20,785 nucleotides of DNA from an uncultured archaeon. Its GTDB lineage: Archaea > Halobacteriota > Methanosarcinia > Methanotrichales > Methanotrichaceae. The notes beneath the pieces are model-generated. The model had not been told where the DNA came from and did not search any database. It saw only the letters and a list, made by a program, of their open reading frames with translations. The DNA lies in assembly GCA_902385025.1 (NCBI GenBank), contig CABMDX010000293.1:1-20785 (forward strand), in the 5' to 3' direction. Below are positions 6,781 through 13,563 of the stretch, piece after piece. Both the position numbers and the translations under genes were made by a program. Each line of letters begins with the position of its first letter. Position 1 is the stretch's first letter.

Positions 6781-7770
6781 ATGGGACACTTTGCAGTCAA
6801 ATTAGGATCCGCATTAGTTTTGCTCATATTGGTTATGGGCGTCTCCCTGGCCGGGAACTTTGATTATAATCCGAATGATCAATATCCTGTGAAGCACAAA
6901 AATGACGTTACCAGTGATGTTTCTGGCACAGGCTATATGGTAGAATACACGAAGGTCAATACCAACAACCTCTCCATGATGGAGTATGCCCACGGAAGCG
7001 GTACTCTGGACCTTGCCGATGTTCTGTATGATGAGCAGAAGTCCACGGGCTTGGCTACTTATATTTACTATATCGATTATGATACTGGGCAGTGGAAAAG
7101 GGCCCTGCAATCAGCCAACAGCGCCATAACCTACACCAGACAGTATGATAATGTGCAGTCCCCCACCAGCTTTGCCTACGGAACCGGCTGGTATGCCGCT
7201 CATCCGGTAACCTATAACTCGCTTCTCAAGGATAAGAATGAAGCCAAGAGCTATCAGGAATCGGTTTCCATGCATAGACAGGTGGAATATGCGCGGGCAG
7301 TAAAGGGCGACATTGCTGTGGATATGAACTGCACAGGGCCAACGGCAACTACCAGTGGCGCAGGCACCATCAGCATGAAAACAGACGATGAGATAACCCA
7401 GGGTACCCTTCATGTGGGCGAGCTCATGGGCTTCCCCATGAAAAATGTCAAAACCACAAAGGTCGCGCTAAAGCAGGGCATAAAGGAGCCAATAATTCTG
7501 CTTGACAGTGACTATGTCGGTGATTTCAAGATTCAGAAGACCATGAAGGTCGGCATCACCAAATCGGCCCCCTCATGGATGGAGGACTGGCTGCCCTGCT
7601 GCAGCGGTAGTTTCTTTGATGTGCCGTCTTATAATTTCGAAAAAGAGCACGGCAGCCAGAAGGGCATATTCGATTGCACCTGCCGAAACACCTCTATCTC
7701 TACAATGCTTCCCAAGTGGAACACAACCCTGGCACAGTTCCCAACAGAGAAGTACCAATATAAGCCCTGA
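6781..7770 (+). CDS. Predicted secreted/cell-surface protein, unknown family
   Basis: A 329-residue protein with a clear Sec signal peptide: a short basic start, a hydrophobic core (residues about 9-23) and a likely cleavage after SLA (residue 24). I do not recognise the family. The mature part is rich in Tyr, Thr and Asn and contains four N-glycosylation sequons (N63 NLS, N183 NCT, N303 NTS, N314 NTT), and two cysteine pairs late in the chain, C273-C274 and C299/C301 (CTC), which may form disulfides or bind metal. There is no C-terminal membrane anchor. ATG 6781 is chosen because GAGGGA lies five bases upstream and the signal peptide begins there; upstream in-frame codons read through the leader. 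A poly-T run after the stop suggests a single-gene transcript. Confidence 0.8.
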   Translation: MGHFAVKLGSALVLLILVMGVSLAGNFDYNPNDQYPVKHKNDVTSDVSGTGYMVEYTKVNTNNLSMMEYAHGSGTLDLADVLYDEQKSTGLATYIYYIDYDTGQWKRALQSANSAITYTRQYDNVQSPTSFAYGTGWYAAHPVTYNSLLKDKNEAKSYQESVSMHRQVEYARAVKGDIAVDMNCTGPTATTSGAGTISMKTDDEITQGTLHVGELMGFPMKNVKTTKVALKQGIKEPIILLDSDYVGDFKIQKTMKVGITKSAPSWMEDWLPCCSGSFFDVPSYNFEKEHGSQKGIFDCTCRNTSISTMLPKWNTTLAQFPTEKYQYKP

Positions 7771-7791
7771 GGCAATCCGAGAGAGCTATTC

Positions 7792-7800
7792 TTTTTTTTT
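7792..7800 (+). terminator. Poly-T terminator after the secreted protein gene
   Basis: Nine consecutive T residues 22 bases after the stop codon, without a strong stem. Archaeal RNA polymerase can terminate on such oligo-U tracts alone. Confidence 0.6.
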
Positions 7801-8039
7801 GCAATTCGACTTTTTCTCGGGCGAGTCGTGCAATTTTAATTATCTTACTTCATGTCACAATTACCTTAAAAATATGTATCATTAATCTATTTCATTGAAA
7901 TAGTATCTTTAGTAGCATAAATTGACAAAATCTTTTATCACTAAAATCTACTTTTTAGTTTTGACCAAAATAGTTATTAACAAAAAATGATCACATCAAA
8001 CGAGAATGCAATTTAATACATCTAATATGAGGGATTGAT
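7801..8039 (+). promoter_or_regulatory. AT-rich upstream region of the substrate-binding protein gene, with a palindrome
   Basis: No gene is seen. A perfect inverted repeat, CTATTTC (7887-7893), ATT, GAAATAG (7897-7903), lies about 140 bases before the gene, and an imperfect one, TAGTTTTGACCAAAATAG, lies near 7957-7974. Either could be a regulator site, for example for metal response, but no known consensus is matched. A TATA-like TTTAATAC near 8012-8019 is close to the start codon. GAGGGA at 8029-8034 is the ribosome site, five bases before ATG 8040. Confidence 0.4.
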
Positions 8040-9143
8040 ATGAAAAAAAGGCTATTTTCGGCTCTATTAGTGCTTCAGGTTGCCGCGCTGCTTCTATGTG
8101 GCTTTGGCTGCGGTGCAGACTATCCGCTGAGCATAACCGACTCTGCCGGGAGGGAGATCACATTCTCTGCGCCCGTACAGAGAGTTATTGTGCTCAGCTC
8201 TGATGCTGCTGAGGCCATGGTAATGCTTGGGGCGGCAGATAAAGTGATCGGCGTCTCGGATAGCGTGCAAAAGAAGGGATATTACTTCCCCGAGCTAAAA
8301 AAGAAGCAGAGCATCGGCAAGTGGAATGCGCCCGACTATGAGATGATCGGAGAGCTCGCCAAGGGTGGCGAAGACAATATCGCGCCCGATATCATTGTAA
8401 TCGGCTACAGCTATCCTGACAAATCCTATGGCATTTTCGGCGTGGAAAAGGGACTTGCTCCTTTCAAGGATATCAAGGCTGTAGCTCTGGATTTCTATAA
8501 GCCCGAGAACATGACTCATGAGATCGAGCTACTGGGCAAGATCCTGGGCAAGGAAGATGCTGCTGCAGATTACATAAATTGGTATGACGAGAAGAGATCT
8601 CAGGTTGAGGCTGCTGTAGCCGATCAGAACATGCCCAAGGTCTATGCGGAATGGAGCTCCTCAGGAGATCTCTCCACGCTGGGCTCTGGCTCGGGTTTCG
8701 ACGGGGTTTTGAGCATTGCTCGTGGCTACAACATCGCCCGGAAGCTGAAGGATGCATATCCAAAGATCGGCTGGGAATGGGTAGTCTCCCAAAATCCAGA
8801 GGTCATAATCAAGAGGCAAACCCAGTCTTCAGACCAGAAGCAGCTTGGATGGCAGTCAGGACCTTCCTCAGATACCGTCATGCTTGAGACGGCAAGAAAT
8901 GAGGTTCTGGCAAGATCCGGAGCTAGCGGCCTGGCGGCGGTCAAATCCGGCCACGTGTATGTCATGGACTGGGATGTCTTGAACGGCCTTGACCAGGTAG
9001 TAGGCATAACATATCTGGCAAAATTGCTGCACCCTGATGTGGATCTGGACCCGGTGAGCGTTCACAAAGAATATCTGAAGCGTCTCGGCCTGGAGTATCC
9101 AGAGGGAAGGACTTTCGTCTACCCGGAGCTGAATAGCAATTAG
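8040..9143 (+). CDS. ABC transporter substrate-binding protein (iron-siderophore/corrinoid type)
   Basis: A 367-residue extracytoplasmic binding protein of the TroA/FepB/BtuF-like class III fold. An N-terminal signal (MKKRLFSALLVLQVAALLLC) ends in GFGCGADY, with a lipobox-like Cys at residue 24, so it may be a lipoprotein. The family opening then follows, ITDSAGREITFSAPVQRVIVLSS, with two Rossmann-like lobes joined by a long helix around residues 160-190 and the C-terminal GHVYVMDWD strand. Such proteins deliver Fe(III) chelates, haem or cobalamin to a FecCD-type permease. No permease or ATPase gene is nearby, so it is an orphan that must share a transporter. GAGGGA five bases upstream fixes ATG 8040. 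A terminator hairpin follows, so it is probably monocistronic. Confidence 0.9.
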   Translation: MKKRLFSALLVLQVAALLLCGFGCGADYPLSITDSAGREITFSAPVQRVIVLSSDAAEAMVMLGAADKVIGVSDSVQKKGYYFPELKKKQSIGKWNAPDYEMIGELAKGGEDNIAPDIIVIGYSYPDKSYGIFGVEKGLAPFKDIKAVALDFYKPENMTHEIELLGKILGKEDAAADYINWYDEKRSQVEAAVADQNMPKVYAEWSSSGDLSTLGSGSGFDGVLSIARGYNIARKLKDAYPKIGWEWVVSQNPEVIIKRQTQSSDQKQLGWQSGPSSDTVMLETARNEVLARSGASGLAAVKSGHVYVMDWDVLNGLDQVVGITYLAKLLHPDVDLDPVSVHKEYLKRLGLEYPEGRTFVYPELNSN

Positions 9144-9178
9144 TCAGGACATCTAAGTTGAAGGACGGTCCACATGTT

Positions 9179-9225
9179 GCCTGAGGCAGTGAAACGTCTC
9201 AGGCTATTTCTATTTTCTTTCAGAA
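9179..9225 (+). terminator. Hairpin and T-rich terminator after the substrate-binding protein gene
   Basis: GCCTGAGGC (9179-9187) pairs with GTCTCAGGC (9196-9204), nine pairs with one G-U, around an 8-nt loop, followed by a T-rich stretch (TATTTCTATTTTCTTT). It lies 36 bases after the stop and ahead of the convergent methyltransferase gene. Confidence 0.65.
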
Positions 9226-9230
9226 TTTTA

Positions 9231-9992
9231 TCATTTCATATAGAGAATGCCAATGCCTGCCCAGCCCTGTTTTCTATCCTCTATCAGCTCTCTGTAAGTA
9301 TAGCTATCCTTTATCTCTTTCCAGAATTCGCTTACACCATATTTTCCCTCTTTGGGATCCGCGATATCATGGAATGCAATAATGCCGCCTCTGGCTGATA
9401 GCGGGCTGTATACTGTGAAGTCTCTCTTGACTCCTGCATAGGAATGGTCGCCGTCAATGAAAAGGAGATCGATCTTCCGGCCCCTTAAAATGCTCTCCAC
9501 TTTTTCTCGGGTTGCGCTATCGTGGGAGTCTGCGCGCAGAAGGTGCACTTCTTGCTGCTTTTGTGCAAAGGATTTGTAAAATGGGGCCTTCCACTCAGGG
9601 TAGCCGCCTCGAAAGTCGCTGCTCATCAAATCGATGCTTATTATAAGGCAATCATCTGCCGCAACTCTGGTGAGAAGGAAGAGCGTTCCACCTCTGGCGG
9701 TGCCGATCTCAATGATCGTGCGCGGCCTCCTCTGATCCAGCACTTTTAATAGGTCCGTGATTTCGCTTTTTACTTGAAAGGGCCTGATAATGGAAAAGCC
9801 CCCATTGAAGGCATAATCCACTACCTCATCTATCCCGCGCTCCCTGGTATAAGATCCCATTCGTCGAGAGAATAATGGCGATGAAGCTAGCTGAATGGCA
9901 TTCAAAGAGGCGACAATAAGGAAGGAAATAATTCCCTCCTCTCGGACGATCTTTTGCGCTTTCCGGCAGTAACTGGTTAGCAGGTCTCTCAT
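9231..9992 (-). CDS. Class I SAM-dependent methyltransferase (Methyltransf_24 / CmcI-like)
   Basis: A 253-residue protein with the class I methyltransferase core: motif I EIGTARGGTLFLL for SAM, the acidic end of strand 2 (ISIDLMSSDFRGG), and LLFIDGDHSYAGVKRDF, a signature of the CmcI/Methyltransf_24 group, which includes sugar O-methyltransferases of polysaccharide clusters. The first 70 residues form a helical lead including a hydrophobic stretch (GIISFLIVASLNAIQLA). GGAGG six bases upstream selects the ATG at 9992 over in-frame starts at 10031 and 10115, which would run across the promoter. It is divergent from the PIG-L gene and shares its core promoter sequence, suggesting it acts in the same glycan-modifying process. 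Confidence 0.85.
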   Translation of the reverse strand: MRDLLTSYCRKAQKIVREEGIISFLIVASLNAIQLASSPLFSRRMGSYTRERGIDEVVDYAFNGGFSIIRPFQVKSEITDLLKVLDQRRPRTIIEIGTARGGTLFLLTRVAADDCLIISIDLMSSDFRGGYPEWKAPFYKSFAQKQQEVHLLRADSHDSATREKVESILRGRKIDLLFIDGDHSYAGVKRDFTVYSPLSARGGIIAFHDIADPKEGKYGVSEFWKEIKDSYTYRELIEDRKQGWAGIGILYMK

Positions 9993-10042
9993 AGGCGGCC
10001 TCCAAAGGAGCACGAGTTCCAGGTTATGCATCACTGGTGGTC

Positions 10043-10056
10043 TTATAACCTTAACT
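10043..10056 (-). promoter_or_regulatory. Core promoter of the methyltransferase gene (mirror copy)
   Basis: On the minus strand the sequence AGTTAAGGTTATAA followed by GAC forms a BRE/TATA element. The TATA part ends about 50 bases before ATG 9992, giving a predicted start near 10018. The same 14 bases occur inverted at 10133-10146. Confidence 0.65.
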
Positions 10057-10132
10057 CTGAAAGCACTCCAAACCAGATGAGCTTGCTTTAAGGATGCCGC
10101 CGTCTGCGGCACCATTGCTGTTTCCGGCGAAT

Positions 10133-10149
10133 AGTTAAGGTTATAAAAG
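10133..10149 (+). promoter_or_regulatory. Core promoter of the PIG-L/ATP-grasp/PHP operon (mirror copy)
   Basis: AGTTAAGGTTATAAAAG is a strong BRE plus TATA box. The predicted transcript start is near 10170 and the leader about 26 nt. GAGG at 10184-10187 is the ribosome site for ATG 10196. The first 14 bases are identical to the divergent methyltransferase promoter. Confidence 0.7.
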
Positions 10150-10195
10150 ACATCTCATCTCTATAGACAACTGTTTGCCCATTCGAGGACGATTT

Positions 10196-10825
10196 ATGAA
10201 GATCCTGATACTGTCACCTCATACCGATGATGCAGAGCTTGGCTCTGGCGGGACCATTGCCAAGATGATCTCAGAGGGGCACGAAATCCTCTGGGTTGTC
10301 TTTTCCATAGCAGGGGACTCTCTTCCCCAGGACCTGCCCAAAGATACCCTTAAAAGAGAGTTCCTGGAGGTGGCAGAACATCTGGGGATTCATGAGAATG
10401 GCTACCGGATTTATGATTTCCGGGTCCGGCACCTGGACGAAAAGAGACAGGAGATTCTGGAGGATCTGGTGAAGATCCGCCAGAGCTTTAGGCCCGATCT
10501 CGTCATCATGCCATCCTTAAACGATCGGCATCAAGATCACCAGGTTGTTTCCAATGAGGCGGTCAGGGCTTTCAAGATGCAGTCCAGCATAATTGGCTAC
10601 GAGCTGCCCTGGAATCATATAACCTTCGACACTAGCATGTTCGTGCGCCTTGATAAAAGCCATATTGAGACCAAGTTCAACTTGCTCTCTCATTACAGGT
10701 CTCAGTTCCAGGTGGGCAGAGGCTACTTCTCCTCGGAGTATGTCTATGGCCTGGCCAAGGTTCGAGGCACTCAATGCAACTCTGCCTATGCCGAGGCCTT
10801 TGAGGTGGTGCGGTGGATAATTTAA
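10196..10825 (+). CDS. PIG-L family (LmbE-like) N-deacetylase
   Basis: A 209-residue zinc-dependent deacetylase. The family's metal motif is at the N-terminus, SPHTDDAELGSGG (H9, D11, D12), and the second site is RHQDH (H112, H115). Characterised relatives remove acetyl groups from N-acetylglucosamine-containing substrates such as GlcNAc-PI, mycothiol or bacillithiol precursors and antibiotic glycosides. Here the substrate is unknown, but the neighbourhood is devoted to N-acetylated uronic acid sugars. Start at ATG 10196 is supported by GAGG eight bases upstream; an in-frame TTG at 10175 is less likely. The last 13 bases overlap the ATP-grasp gene, so translation is coupled. Confidence 0.9.
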   Translation: MKILILSPHTDDAELGSGGTIAKMISEGHEILWVVFSIAGDSLPQDLPKDTLKREFLEVAEHLGIHENGYRIYDFRVRHLDEKRQEILEDLVKIRQSFRPDLVIMPSLNDRHQDHQVVSNEAVRAFKMQSSIIGYELPWNHITFDTSMFVRLDKSHIETKFNLLSHYRSQFQVGRGYFSSEYVYGLAKVRGTQCNSAYAEAFEVVRWII

Positions 10826-11865
10826 CCGTGCTGGTGACGGGCTCTGGAGCGCCGGGCATCAAAGGGACGCTCTATTCCCTGCAGAATAACTTCGACCATA
10901 GAAAGATCAGGACGGTAGGCACGGATATTCGCAAAGACGCCGTCGGACGCTATCTCTGCGACAGCTTCTATTCCATTCCCAGGCCAAATAGCGAGGACTA
11001 TCTCTCCAGTCTCCTCTCCGTCTGCAAAAAGGAGCATGTTGCGGTCCTGCTTCCACAGAACACCGCCGAGCTCTCGATTCTGGCCAGGCATAAGCAGGAG
11101 TTCGAGGATCTGGGCACTGCAGTGGCCGTCTCAGACGCCGGTCCGATCAATGTGGCCAATGACAAGGGCAAGCTCCTGGCGGTGGCAGAGGAGATTGGCC
11201 TTCCTGTTCCCAGGTTCTTTCGGGCAGATAAAATGGAGGCCCTCCTGGCATACGCGAGGCGTCTCGGCTGGCCAGAGAAGCGCGTAGTAGTCAAGCCTCC
11301 AGTCTCCAACGGCATGCGTGGCCTTCGAATCATCGATGAGTCCCTAGATCTGAAGAGATCATTCTATGAAGAGAAGCCCACGAGCGTCCTATTGAAGATG
11401 AATGATCTGCAAAATATACTGGGTGAGAGCTTTCCTGCTCTGCTGGTAACGGAATTTCTGCCCGGAGAAGAGCTGACCGTGGATGCTCTCTCAGCCGGAC
11501 GGCTCACTGTGGTGCCAAGGACGCGCGATCGGATCACCTCAGGCATAACCTTTGATGGCACGGTGAAGGAGGACAGAAGCGTCATTGACTATTCCGAGAG
11601 GCTGAGCCGGAAAGTCTGCCTGAAATATGCCTTCGGCTTCCAGTTCAAGCTGGATGGCGAGGGCAGAGCGTGCCTACTGGAATCCAATCCCCGCATTCAG
11701 GGCACTATGGTGCTGGCCACCTTCGCTGGCGCGAATATAATTTACGGCGCTGTCAAGCATGCGCTGGGTGAGGAGGTTCCCGATTTCGAAATTAAATGGG
11801 GCACCAGAATACTGCGCTACTGGGGAGGACTTGGCATCAGGGAAGAGCTTCTGTGTGCGCTGTGA
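10813..11865 (+). CDS. ATP-grasp carboxylate-amine ligase (CarB-like fold)
   Basis: A 350-residue ATP-grasp enzyme. An N-terminal Rossmann-like pre-ATP-grasp domain (VLVTGSGAPGIKGTL, residues 6-20, then VGTDI) resembles carbamoyl-phosphate synthase large-subunit and PylC-type proteins. The ATP-grasp fold follows from about residue 115, with VVVKPPVSNGMRGLRI as the lysine/glycine loop, TEFLPGEELTVDAL, and the metal-binding LLESNPRIQGTM. Members join a carboxylate to an amine through an acyl-phosphate. GTG 10813 is preceded by GAGGTG, a strong ribosome site within the end of the deacetylase gene. The PHP gene begins 19 bases after the stop. A possible reaction is amide formation on a sugar amine or uronic carboxylate; this is inference. 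Confidence 0.87.
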   Translation: MDNLTVLVTGSGAPGIKGTLYSLQNNFDHRKIRTVGTDIRKDAVGRYLCDSFYSIPRPNSEDYLSSLLSVCKKEHVAVLLPQNTAELSILARHKQEFEDLGTAVAVSDAGPINVANDKGKLLAVAEEIGLPVPRFFRADKMEALLAYARRLGWPEKRVVVKPPVSNGMRGLRIIDESLDLKRSFYEEKPTSVLLKMNDLQNILGESFPALLVTEFLPGEELTVDALSAGRLTVVPRTRDRITSGITFDGTVKEDRSVIDYSERLSRKVCLKYAFGFQFKLDGEGRACLLESNPRIQGTMVLATFAGANIIYGAVKHALGEEVPDFEIKWGTRILRYWGGLGIREELLCAL

Positions 11866-11884
11866 ATCCAATAGGGGGAGCACT

Positions 11885-12508
11885 ATGAAGATTTGGCAGG
11901 AGCATGCTGGCCTCCTTCACAGGGGAGAGTGGCATGTTCACACCAGCTACACCGACGGCAGGCCAGGCGTCCTGGAATACTGCCGCAGGGCAGAGGAGTT
12001 GAAGATACCTCTCATCGCCTTTACTGAGCATGTCAGACGGAAGCTGACATACGACTTTGGCGGCTTTCTCTCCGATATTGATGCCGCCCGGGAAGAGTCT
12101 GATCTTATCATTTTATCTGGCTGCGAGGCCAAGGTCCTTCCATGCGGAGATCTTGATGTGGAGCCCGAGATCCTGGGAGAGGTGGACTATCCCATTTTCG
12201 CATTCCACTCTTTTCCTGCTGACCAGGAGCTATTTATCGAGAGCCTGAAAGCGGTGCTCAAAAGTCGGCGCGTCAACGCCTGGGCTCACCCCGGCCTATT
12301 TTTGGCCAGGAATCATCTGAATCTGGAGGAAGAGGATTTAAGCGAGCTTCTGAGGATAATGAAGGAGCATGATGTCCTGCTGGAGATCAATGCCAAGTAT
12401 CAATTGCCTCCCCAAAAGTGGCTTGCTCTGGCAAGAAGCATGGGCGTGCAGACCGTTCGGGGGTCGGATGTGCATTATCTTGAGGCGCTTGAAAGTTTGC
12501 GTCTTTAG
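11885..12508 (+). CDS. PHP-domain metal-dependent hydrolase
   Basis: A 207-residue single-domain PHP protein. The metal-ligand series of the family is present: HVHTSYTDG (H17, H19), FTEHV, GCEAKV, FAFHSF, WAHPGLF and GSDVHY near the C-terminus. PHP enzymes hydrolyse phosphoester bonds, as in histidinol-phosphatase and polymerase-associated phosphoesterases; the substrate here is unknown. ATG 11885 is chosen because a G-rich ribosome site (GGGGGAG) lies just upstream and the protein begins at the usual place for the family; the frame further upstream is the end of the ATP-grasp gene. It closes the three-gene plus-strand operon and converges with the glycosyltransferase 50 bases away. Confidence 0.85.
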   Translation: MKIWQEHAGLLHRGEWHVHTSYTDGRPGVLEYCRRAEELKIPLIAFTEHVRRKLTYDFGGFLSDIDAAREESDLIILSGCEAKVLPCGDLDVEPEILGEVDYPIFAFHSFPADQELFIESLKAVLKSRRVNAWAHPGLFLARNHLNLEEEDLSELLRIMKEHDVLLEINAKYQLPPQKWLALARSMGVQTVRGSDVHYLEALESLRL

Positions 12509-12558
12509 GGGATGGGTGCTGAAAGTTCGGATATTTTCGATGAGCAGTCAAAAAGATC

Positions 12559-13563
12559 TCACCCTTCAAGGCGCTCATAGATCTGCCTGATGGTGCTGTC
12601 ATTTTGCTCCCAGCAGTGCTTGTCCTGCCCTGTCAGCTTCTCGGGCTTACTATCCTTATAATTCCGAATGGCCTGCTCCATCTCCTCAGGATTGACCACG
12701 AACAGGTTCTTTCTCTTCTCTTCCGGAGAGATGCCGGTGGCGATGACTATCTTTCCCAGGCTCAGGTATTGATTGAGCTTCCAGATGCTTTTCTCTGTGG
12801 CATAAGGGGTTATTTCCGTCTCATCTGGAATTATGAGGCAGATCCGAGCCCGGCTCACCAGCTCTGCAACCTTCTGCTGGGGCTGCCAGCCAAAGAACCT
12901 GACGTTTTTCGGCATATTTCGCAGGTAAAATCTGGCAAATGGTCCGTCCCCCACAATCCAGAACCTCTCCTCTGGCATCTTTCTCGCCAGGCGGAGGAGG
13001 TTTCCGATTCCCTCCTGCCGGCTGATCCTGCCCACGAAGATTATGGCACCTTCGTCCTCCTTTGGCCGTTCAGCTCTGTCCTCTGTGTCTGCATAAGTCT
13101 GGAATTTCTTGGGCGGATAGTTGGGCACGATAAAGAGCGGTTTGTTCGAGCCTCCCGGATAGGAGGAGACCTTACGCCCCATGGGCTCATTGGGCGAGGT
13201 GAGGATATCGGCTCCCTCTGCCAGTTCATTCTCAAAGCCCTCGCAGATCTTTCTTGCCAGAGGGCCGAAGGTGATACCGGTCTCTATTGCCCAGGGCGAT
13301 CTGTAATCATATATCAGATGCCGGAAATATGGGCCTTTGAGCTTCGGCAGACCATGATAAATTAAATCCGGAACATTGAATAGGTGGACTGCGTCGGGCC
13401 GTTCCTTTTTCACGGCCTGCTTGACCCGCATGGCGATCGTTATCCAGTTTCTGGTTCCATAGAAAGGTACGACCACCTCATGGCCCTGGCTCTCCAGGGT
13501 CTTGCCGAAAAGCTTCAGTCTGGTGGTCTTCTCAGGCTGGTTGGCCAGCAGCAGGACTTTCAT
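12559..13563 (-). CDS. Glycosyltransferase (GT4-like, GT-B fold)
   Basis: A 334-residue glycosyltransferase with two Rossmann-like halves. The N-terminal acceptor domain begins MKVLLLANQPEKTTRLKLFG. The C-terminal nucleotide-sugar domain shows IIFVGRISRQEGIGNLLRLA, then FWIVGDGPFARFY and the region ATEKSIWKLNQYLSLGKIVIATGIS, typical of GT4-type retaining enzymes. No membrane segment is seen, so it probably acts at the cytoplasmic membrane face on a lipid-linked glycan. Its ATG overlaps the stop codon of the upstream dehydrogenase (ATGA), making it the last cistron of the six-gene sugar operon. It is the natural candidate to transfer the diacetamido-uronic acid made by that operon, though donor specificity is inferred. 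Confidence 0.87.
   Translation of the reverse strand: MKVLLLANQPEKTTRLKLFGKTLESQGHEVVVPFYGTRNWITIAMRVKQAVKKERPDAVHLFNVPDLIYHGLPKLKGPYFRHLIYDYRSPWAIETGITFGPLARKICEGFENELAEGADILTSPNEPMGRKVSSYPGGSNKPLFIVPNYPPKKFQTYADTEDRAERPKEDEGAIIFVGRISRQEGIGNLLRLARKMPEERFWIVGDGPFARFYLRNMPKNVRFFGWQPQQKVAELVSRARICLIIPDETEITPYATEKSIWKLNQYLSLGKIVIATGISPEEKRKNLFVVNPEEMEQAIRNYKDSKPEKLTGQDKHCWEQNDSTIRQIYERLEG

Noticed and set aside
9174-9398. 74-codon plus-strand frame after the substrate-binding protein
   Set aside because: Begins at the terminator stem and runs antisense to the methyltransferase C-terminus.
12604-13365. 253-codon plus-strand open frame
   Set aside because: Lies entirely opposite the glycosyltransferase, whose motifs are clear; no recognisable protein features.
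11885-13563. Idea that the PHP and PIG-L trio is a defence system
   Set aside because: PHP and ATP-grasp proteins occur in some defence loci, but here there is no nuclease, helicase, sensor or toxin, and all neighbours are glycan enzymes.
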